In this document: in pieces, positions 59,514-64,000 of the stretch
Layout: every line of letters starts with the position of its first letter
Position numbering within the stretch: position 1 is the first letter of the stretch
Source: Tardiphaga robiniae
Lineage (GTDB): Bacteria; Pseudomonadota; Alphaproteobacteria; Rhizobiales; Xanthobacteraceae
DNA length: 64,000 bases
Direction: 5' to 3'
Assembly: GCF_013359755.1 (NCBI RefSeq)
Contig: NZ_JABMCJ010000094.1
Coordinates: forward strand, 372,001-436,000
Program-made: the position numbers and the translations under genes
The notes under the pieces: generated by a model
What the model saw: the letters and a program-made list of their open reading frames with translations, nothing else
What the model was told of the DNA's origin: nothing
Databases searched by the model: none

Positions 59514-60482
59514 TCAGTTTATGCCGTTATGTGCGAACTGACCGGTGGCGCGGAAGCGCCAGAGATATTGTGGCGCAATCGCTTCCAGTGAATCAGCGGC
59601 AATACCCAAGCCATCCAGCGTTAGACCGGCCGCCTTGGCGGCTTCCGACACCACATTGTCGACACCAAGCATGGCGACCTGATCCGGCGTCAGTTTGAAG
59701 TCGCCCGGGGCGAACTGCAGGAAATAGGACTGCAGCTTGGCGATGGCCGCCGGCACCGGCAGCGTCATGCGCTTGCGCTCGATGGTCGCGAGGATGATGT
59801 CGATGATTTCACTCATCGTTAGCACTTCCGGGCCGCCAAGTTCATAGGTGGCGCCTGGCTTGGTCTTGCCGTCGACGGCATCGGCCGCAGCCTGGGCGAC
59901 ATCGCCCACATAGACCGGCTGCATTTTGGTCGTGGCGCCGAACACCGGCATCACCGGGGCCATCCGGGCGAGATTGGCAAATCGATTGGTGAACTGATCC
60001 TCGGGGCCGAACACGATCGACGGGCGCAGGATGGTCGCGGAAGGCACAGCCGCCAGCACGGCCTGCTCGCCGGCCGCCTTGGCGCGGGCATAGGCCGATT
60101 CGGAATCGGCATCGGCGCCGATCGCTGAAAACTGCACCATCCGCGCGCCGATCTCGGCGGCAGCCTGCGCCACCGCGCCGGCGCCTCGCGCCTGCACGGC
60201 ATCAAAGGTCTGCGCGCCGCTTTCGGTCAGGATACCCACCAGATTGACGACGATGCTGGCGTCGCGCATCGCGGCCTTGATCGAGGCGGGGTGGCGCAAA
60301 TTGGCCTGAACGATATTGATCTGTCCGACACGGCCAAGCGGTTGCAGATGGCCGGCCAGTTCCGGCCGACGCACGGCGACCCTGATCCGGTATTCGCGCT
60401 TGGCCAGCGCGCGGACCACATGGCGTCCCACGAAGCCGGATCCGCCGAAAACCGTAACGAGGGTGTCGATGGGGGCAGCCAT
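59514..60482 (-). CDS. NDUFA9-like atypical short-chain dehydrogenase
   Basis: A 322-residue NAD(P)-binding protein. The Rossmann loop VFGGSGFVGRHVVRAL is at the N-terminus; VNLVGILTESGAQTF and SAIGADADSESAYARAKAAGE follow, so the YxxxK motif is present. It matches the family related to complex I accessory subunit NDUFA9; in bacteria its role is unproven. It is not next to nuo genes. Transcribed alone. Confidence 0.9.
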   Translation of the reverse strand: MAAPIDTLVTVFGGSGFVGRHVVRALAKREYRIRVAVRRPELAGHLQPLGRVGQINIVQANLRHPASIKAAMRDASIVVNLVGILTESGAQTFDAVQARGAGAVAQAAAEIGARMVQFSAIGADADSESAYARAKAAGEQAVLAAVPSATILRPSIVFGPEDQFTNRFANLARMAPVMPVFGATTKMQPVYVGDVAQAAADAVDGKTKPGATYELGGPEVLTMSEIIDIILATIERKRMTLPVPAAIAKLQSYFLQFAPGDFKLTPDQVAMLGVDNVVSEAAKAAGLTLDGLGIAADSLEAIAPQYLWRFRATGQFAHNGIN

Positions 60483-60645
60483 GGATCAGTTCCTTGAGTC
60501 AGTCATGCAAGGGCAAAACGGGGGAATTTAGACCAATTCGCGATACGCCAACGCGCGGGGCCTGTACAGCGGATTTGGAATTGAACGAAGCAATTTGACA
60601 AGCGCGTAACGGCCCCCTACTAACCGCGCCACGTGCCTCGCACGT

Positions 60646-60732
<87 letters not shown>

Positions 60733-60881
60733 CGGTGCTCCTAAGTCTCTGATATTCAGAGCAATTCAATGAATTTGACAGTTTGGGGTTGCGCGGTCGA
60801 TGCGTGCGGGCGCGGAGGTGTTTCTGCCTTGCCGCCGCCGCGAAGCGCGCAACAACCGCAAACAGACACTTCACTCTGCTT

Positions 60882-61517
60882 CTAGCGGGCCATCGCCTGA
60901 TCATAGGCCACGACAGACGCCTGCGCGGTCGCCTTCACCTCGATAGCGCTCATTCCAGGCCGGTACAGGCTGCTGCCAAGGCCGAAGGCCTGTATGCCGG
61001 CGGCGACATAGTCCGCGAAATTCCGATCGGAAACACCACCAACAGCCCCGATCACGACATCCCTGGGCAGAACCGCGCGAATGGCGGCGATACCGGACGG
61101 GCCGAGGATCGACGCCGGAAAGAATTTCAGGGCGGACGCACCGGCGCGGAGCGCGAGGAAAGCTTCGGTCGGCGAGAACACGCCGGGCATCGTGACCATG
61201 CCGCGGCTCGCCGCCATTGCCAGCACATCGACATCGACATTCGGGCTCACCATCAGACGCCCGCCGACATCGGCGACGCGGGCGCAGTCATTCGCGGTGA
61301 GGACAGTGCCGGCGCCGATCAGGGTGTCGTTGCCAAATCGTTTGCAGATCCGTGCGATGGAATCGAACGGATCGGGCGAGTTCAGCGGCACTTCGATCAT
61401 CTCGAAGCCGGTGTCGATCAACGTCTCGACGATGCTCTCCACCTCGTCGGGCTGCACGCCGCGCAGAATGGCGACGAGCGGACGCTTCACGGTGGGCCAA
61501 CGGATTGGCTGGTTCAT
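60882..61517 (-). CDS. dgoA: 2-dehydro-3-deoxy-6-phosphogalactonate aldolase
   Basis: The ATG at 61517 (MNQPIRWP) gives 211 residues of a KDPG/KDPGal-type class I aldolase TIM barrel. LVAILRGVQPDE at the start, GFEMIEVPLNSP, and the Schiff-base Lys in ALKFFPAS. The PLNSP motif and its partner kinase favour KDPGal rather than KDPG. It yields pyruvate and glyceraldehyde 3-phosphate. Its ATG overlaps the dgoK stop (ATGA, 61514-61517). Confidence 0.92.
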   Translation of the reverse strand: MNQPIRWPTVKRPLVAILRGVQPDEVESIVETLIDTGFEMIEVPLNSPDPFDSIARICKRFGNDTLIGAGTVLTANDCARVADVGGRLMVSPNVDVDVLAMAASRGMVTMPGVFSPTEAFLALRAGASALKFFPASILGPSGIAAIRAVLPRDVVIGAVGGVSDRNFADYVAAGIQAFGLGSSLYRPGMSAIEVKATAQASVVAYDQAMAR

Positions 61518-62437
61518 GTGAACTGAGCTCCCCACAGATGGATTGCGGCCTTGGTCAGGCCGTGTTGCGACGCGCGTTCGGCATCGACGATGGCGACCTC
61601 GAAGCCGGCAGCCGCAAGCGCCGACGCATAGAGATCCTTGAGCGCGCCGGCGCCGATCAGGCGCACCGGATGCCGCGCGCCATAGCGCGATCCGGCATCG
61701 GCGATTTCGGTGCCGATCAGGAGGCCCGACAGGCGTGCCGCGCCGTCGGCCTGTTGCTGGAAGCCGAGCAGTTGCGCCGCGCGCAGGCTGAAGAGCAAGG
61801 CGGTGAGGCCCGTCGGCGCATCGAGCGCGCGTTGCAGGGCGTCGCGGAACGCGTCATTCGCGGCGGGCGACGGCGCGTCGTGATCCACAGCGTGTTTCAG
61901 GATGCTGTGTTGAGTAATGACCGAAAAGAGCTCGCCGGTCATATAGGTCGTGAATGACACCACGCTGCCGGACTCGATCCATACCCATTTGCTGTGGGTG
62001 CCGGGAATGCAGACCAGACCGGTGAAGCCGGGCTCGGTCACGCCGAGCAGTTGCGTCTCTTCGCCGCGCATGACGTCGGGTGCCGCGGCGTCGGCTTGCG
62101 CGATGCCGGGTAGGATACGCACGTCGCCTTGCGTGTCGACACGCTGCGCACCGTCGTGCAAGGCGTCGAGGCGTGTCGGTGTGTGCAGATAGGGCGCTTC
62201 GATCCAGCCCTGTCGTGCGCCGGCCATACCACAGATCAACACAGGCAGGTTCTGCATTCCGCCAAGTTTGGCAAGATGATCGGCGAGCACCGGAGCGAAG
62301 CCTGCAGTCGCGCAATGCAGCATGCCTTCAGGCCCGCGCGTCTCCGCAAGCACGCTGCCATCGGCGGCCATCAACCAGCCTCGAAAGCTGCTGGTGCCCC
62401 AATCGACCGCAACGAAGGCCGGTTTGTCTGATGTCAC
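61514..62437 (-). CDS. dgoK: 2-dehydro-3-deoxygalactonokinase
   Basis: A GTG start at 62437 (TSDKPAFVAVDWGTSS) gives 307 residues, the usual DgoK length; upstream starts at 62479 and 62494 add unrelated residues. The ATP-binding DWGTSSFRGW, the CGMAGARQGW block and the FTGLVCIPGTHSKW block identify the family. It phosphorylates 2-keto-3-deoxy-galactonate. It is coupled to dgoA; no dgoD dehydratase, transporter or regulator is seen next to them. Confidence 0.92.
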   Translation of the reverse strand: MTSDKPAFVAVDWGTSSFRGWLMAADGSVLAETRGPEGMLHCATAGFAPVLADHLAKLGGMQNLPVLICGMAGARQGWIEAPYLHTPTRLDALHDGAQRVDTQGDVRILPGIAQADAAAPDVMRGEETQLLGVTEPGFTGLVCIPGTHSKWVWIESGSVVSFTTYMTGELFSVITQHSILKHAVDHDAPSPAANDAFRDALQRALDAPTGLTALLFSLRAAQLLGFQQQADGAARLSGLLIGTEIADAGSRYGARHPVRLIGAGALKDLYASALAAAGFEVAIVDAERASQHGLTKAAIHLWGAQFT

Positions 62438-62551
62438 GTTTTGCTCTGGCTTGTCATGGCACGAATTTGTGCCGAGCATAGCCGAAAGCCTCACTCTTGG
62501 AAGGCTGTTCGCGGCGGTCGAGCTACAGCATTTCGCACCGACCCTCTTCGC

Positions 62552-63010
62552 TCAATAGTAATTCTCACACAGCATCGGCTCGGAATCGGTGGGTTGGATC
62601 GCGCGCACGGGCGTTTGCGTCAGATGCGGCGTGCCTCCGCGGCTAACAACAGCGCGAAATGCATCCAGGATCGCCATCGCCATGTCTGGGTGATGCGTCT
62701 CGACGGCGCTGTCCAACCAGTCAGGAAGGTCACGCTGGTTCGAGAGAGCGCAATGCCATTCACCTTCGTCATAAGCGAGCCGACGCAGTTGCCACCGCGG
62801 CAGTTCGATCACGATCAGGGCAAGCGCGGCATCGGTCCAGGCGCCGACAGCGACCAGGCGGTCGAGGCGCTGGGCCTCCGCTGTGCGACGCATTGCCGGC
62901 AGGCGCTTGCAGGTGGTGAGGCAGATCGCGGTGAAACTCGTAGCGTCAAGCGGAGCCGTTTCGGATGGCGCTTCGGAAAGGGGCGTTCGCTGAATCGAGA
63001 TGAACGACAT
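62552..63010 (-). CDS. Hypothetical protein
   Basis: From the ATG at 63010, behind GGAGA, 152 residues (MSFISIQRTPLSEAP). No membrane segment. ALIVIELPRWQLRRLAYDEGEWHC and the C-terminal DMAMAILDAFRAVV look like an alpha/beta domain. I do not recognise a family, though similar genes occur in Bradyrhizobium. It diverges from the kdp operon. An earlier start at 63100 adds 30 residues. Confidence 0.7.
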   Translation of the reverse strand: MSFISIQRTPLSEAPSETAPLDATSFTAICLTTCKRLPAMRRTAEAQRLDRLVAVGAWTDAALALIVIELPRWQLRRLAYDEGEWHCALSNQRDLPDWLDSAVETHHPDMAMAILDAFRAVVSRGGTPHLTQTPVRAIQPTDSEPMLCENYY

Positions 63011-63296
63011 GACGGGTCTCCATGAACAGCGCGATCTTCGGAAGACCGCATCATGCAATATCCGTAATCCGTCATTTGAATACGAGGCAGCTTCGGGCAC
63101 GAAGATATAAAGGCTGCATAAGCGCCCGAGGATTAGCGGCGCACGCGCACGCGCTCCGCCACGTCTTTATGAGATTCCTATAAGTTCGCTGCTGGCCTCA
63201 TCTCGAAAATCTACGTCCTGAATGGCACCTGATCGTGCATCGGGCGCGCGAGCCGTTTGCTCCGTGCCGCCGCAGTCATTGCATCAGGAGCATTCC
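63011..63296. other. Divergent intergenic region upstream of kdp
   Basis: A 286-base gap that should carry the kdp promoter. I see no KdpE-type site or strong -10/-35 pair that I could defend, and no RNA gene. Confidence 0.4.
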
Positions 63297-63380
63297 ATGC
63301 TGGACATCGTCATGCTGGCCCTCGGGCTCGGCTTTTTCATTCTCACCCTGGGCTACGCCTATGCTTGCGAGCGGCTGTGA
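63297..63380 (+). CDS. 27-residue single-helix membrane micro-protein before kdpF
   Basis: ATG at 63297 preceded by AGGAG with 6-base spacing; TGA at 63378-63380. The product is almost all one transmembrane helix (LDIVMLALGLGFFILTLGYAYA) followed by CERL. It ends 10 bases before kdpF, and its tail overlaps the kdpF ribosome binding site (GAGGAG). Size and topology resemble KdpF, but the sequence differs; it may be an additional small subunit or regulator of the Kdp ATPase. Confidence 0.75.
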   Translation: MLDIVMLALGLGFFILTLGYAYACERL

Positions 63381-63390
63381 GGAGCGCATC

Positions 63391-63480
63391 ATGATTTTCG
63401 ATTACACGCTCGCCGGCTTCGTGTCCGCGGCATTGCTGATCTACCTCACTTACGCGCTGCTGCGACCCGAGCGGTTCTGA
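63391..63480 (+). CDS. kdpF: KdpF, small stabilising subunit of the Kdp potassium ATPase
   Basis: A 29-residue hydrophobic peptide ([19 protein letters not shown], then [10 protein letters not shown]). The YALLRPERF ending is the hallmark of KdpF, which stabilises KdpFABC in the membrane. Preceded by GAGGAG and followed 28 bases later by kdpA. Confidence 0.93.
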   Translation: MIFDYTLAGFVSAALLIYLTYALLRPERF

Positions 63481-63508
63481 GCGCGCGCACCTCAAAAGGT
63501 CAACTGAC

Positions 63509-64000
63509 ATGACAATGATTGGCTGGATTCAAATTGCTCTGTACTGCGCGGTGGTTCTCGCGCTGGTGAAGCCGCTCGGCGGCTACATGACATCAGTCTT
63601 CAACGGCGAGCGTACGTTCCTCTCTCCGATTCTGCGGCCGGTCGAAGCCGGTCTGTACTGGATCGGTGGCGTCGACGAGAAACGTGAGCAGCACTGGCTG
63701 ACCTATACGGTTGCCATGCTGCTGTTTCATGTGGTCGGCTTCCTCGGTCTCTACGCGATCATGCGGCTGCAGGCCGTGCTGCCGTTCAATCCTGCCGGGC
63801 AGTCCGCGGTCGCCGAAGATCTCTCCTTCAACACCGCGATCTCCTTCATCACCAACACCAACTGGCAGAACTACGGCGGCGAAAGCACCATGTCGTATCT
63901 GACCCAGATGCTGGGTCTGACGGTACATAACTTCCTGTCGGCGGCGGCCGGCATCGCATTGGCCGTGGCACTGATCCGCGGCTTCGCACGGTCGTCGATG
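63509..64000 (+). CDS. kdpA: KdpA, potassium-translocating subunit (3' end outside window)
   Basis: The ATG at 63509 ([12 protein letters not shown]) opens a frame that runs off the window after 164 codons. The selectivity-filter region [14 protein letters not shown] near residue 115 and [17 protein letters not shown] are diagnostic. KdpA forms the K+ channel of the high-affinity ATPase. kdpB, kdpC and kdpDE would be expected beyond the right edge. Confidence 0.97.
   Translation, partial: MTMIGWIQIALYCAVVLALVKPLGGYMTSVFNGERTFLSPILRPVEAGLYWIGGVDEKREQHWLTYTVAMLLFHVVGFLGLYAIMRLQAVLPFNPAGQSAVAEDLSFNTAISFITNTNWQNYGGESTMSYLTQMLGLTVHNFLSAAAGIALAVALIRGFARSSM

Overview
The window is a gene-dense (roughly 62% GC) chromosomal segment of an alphaproteobacterium. 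Gene order and protein sequences point to the Bradyrhizobium / Rhodopseudomonas / Afipia / Tardiphaga group (Bradyrhizobiaceae, now Nitrobacteraceae). Indicators are the hslV-DUF2585-hslU and hisB-DUF2628-hisH-hisA-hisF-hisE-coaA layouts, hrcA-grpE and dnaK-dnaJ, an OlsB-like acyltransferase, a PmtA-like methyltransferase, and bradyrhizobial-type palindromic repeats between genes. Nearly all of it is core housekeeping DNA. I see no prophage, insertion sequence, CRISPR array or defence island.

Layout. 1-3.7 kb: tail of a probable lytic transglycosylase, an Smr protein and the HslVU protease operon. 3.9-8.5 kb: histidine biosynthesis plus pantothenate kinase. 8.5-16.4 kb: an OlsB-like acyltransferase, a hybrid histidine kinase, ComM, a PAS-GGDEF protein and a Tat-exported metallo-hydrolase. 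16.6-22.9 kb: gshB, YraN, rsmI, an LpoA-like lipoprotein, hemW, rdgB and rph. 23.1-30.3 kb: heat-shock genes hrcA, grpE, dnaK and dnaJ, interrupted by a nicotinamidase and a secreted protein of unknown function. 30.4-34.2 kb: a co-directional run with a PmtA-like methyltransferase, an FMN reductase, pyrF, DUF1330, dapB and gpmA. 34.3-38.8 kb: an alpha/beta-hydrolase-fold protein lacking the nucleophile serine, then a GntR regulator, aldehyde dehydrogenase and MFS transporter cassette. 38.9-41.9 kb: an Ada-like methyltransferase, DUF2244, nth and an EI24/CysZ-like protein. 42-45.2 kb: a sugar-type ABC importer without its ATPase. 45.3-49.6 kb: YiiX-like hydrolase, amine oxidase, MBL hydrolase and a TauE/SafE permease. 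49.5-55 kb: pheST, rplT, rpmI and infC. 55.3-60.5 kb: hydrolase, NTF2-like protein, queG, GST, uppP and an NDUFA9-like protein. 60.6-64 kb: tRNA-Leu(CAG), dgoA/dgoK, a hypothetical protein and the start of a kdp operon cut by the window end.

The most informative signals are regulatory or small. A near-perfect alphaproteobacterial sigma-32 promoter lies before dnaK, and a weaker one before grpE. infC has an AUU start codon and a strong intrinsic terminator that separates it from rpmI-rplT. An intrinsic-terminator-like hairpin sits between the ABC binding-protein gene and its permeases. A palindrome covers the GntR gene's own promoter. A 27-residue membrane protein is encoded directly before kdpF. 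Several uncharacterised membrane proteins (DUF2585, DUF2628, TauE/SafE) are translationally coupled to well-known genes through 4-base ATGA or GTGA overlaps.

I did not find a convincing wholly new multi-gene system. The best candidates for undescribed biology are the pre-KdpF micro-protein, DUF2585 inside hslVU, and the serine-less hydrolase-fold protein.
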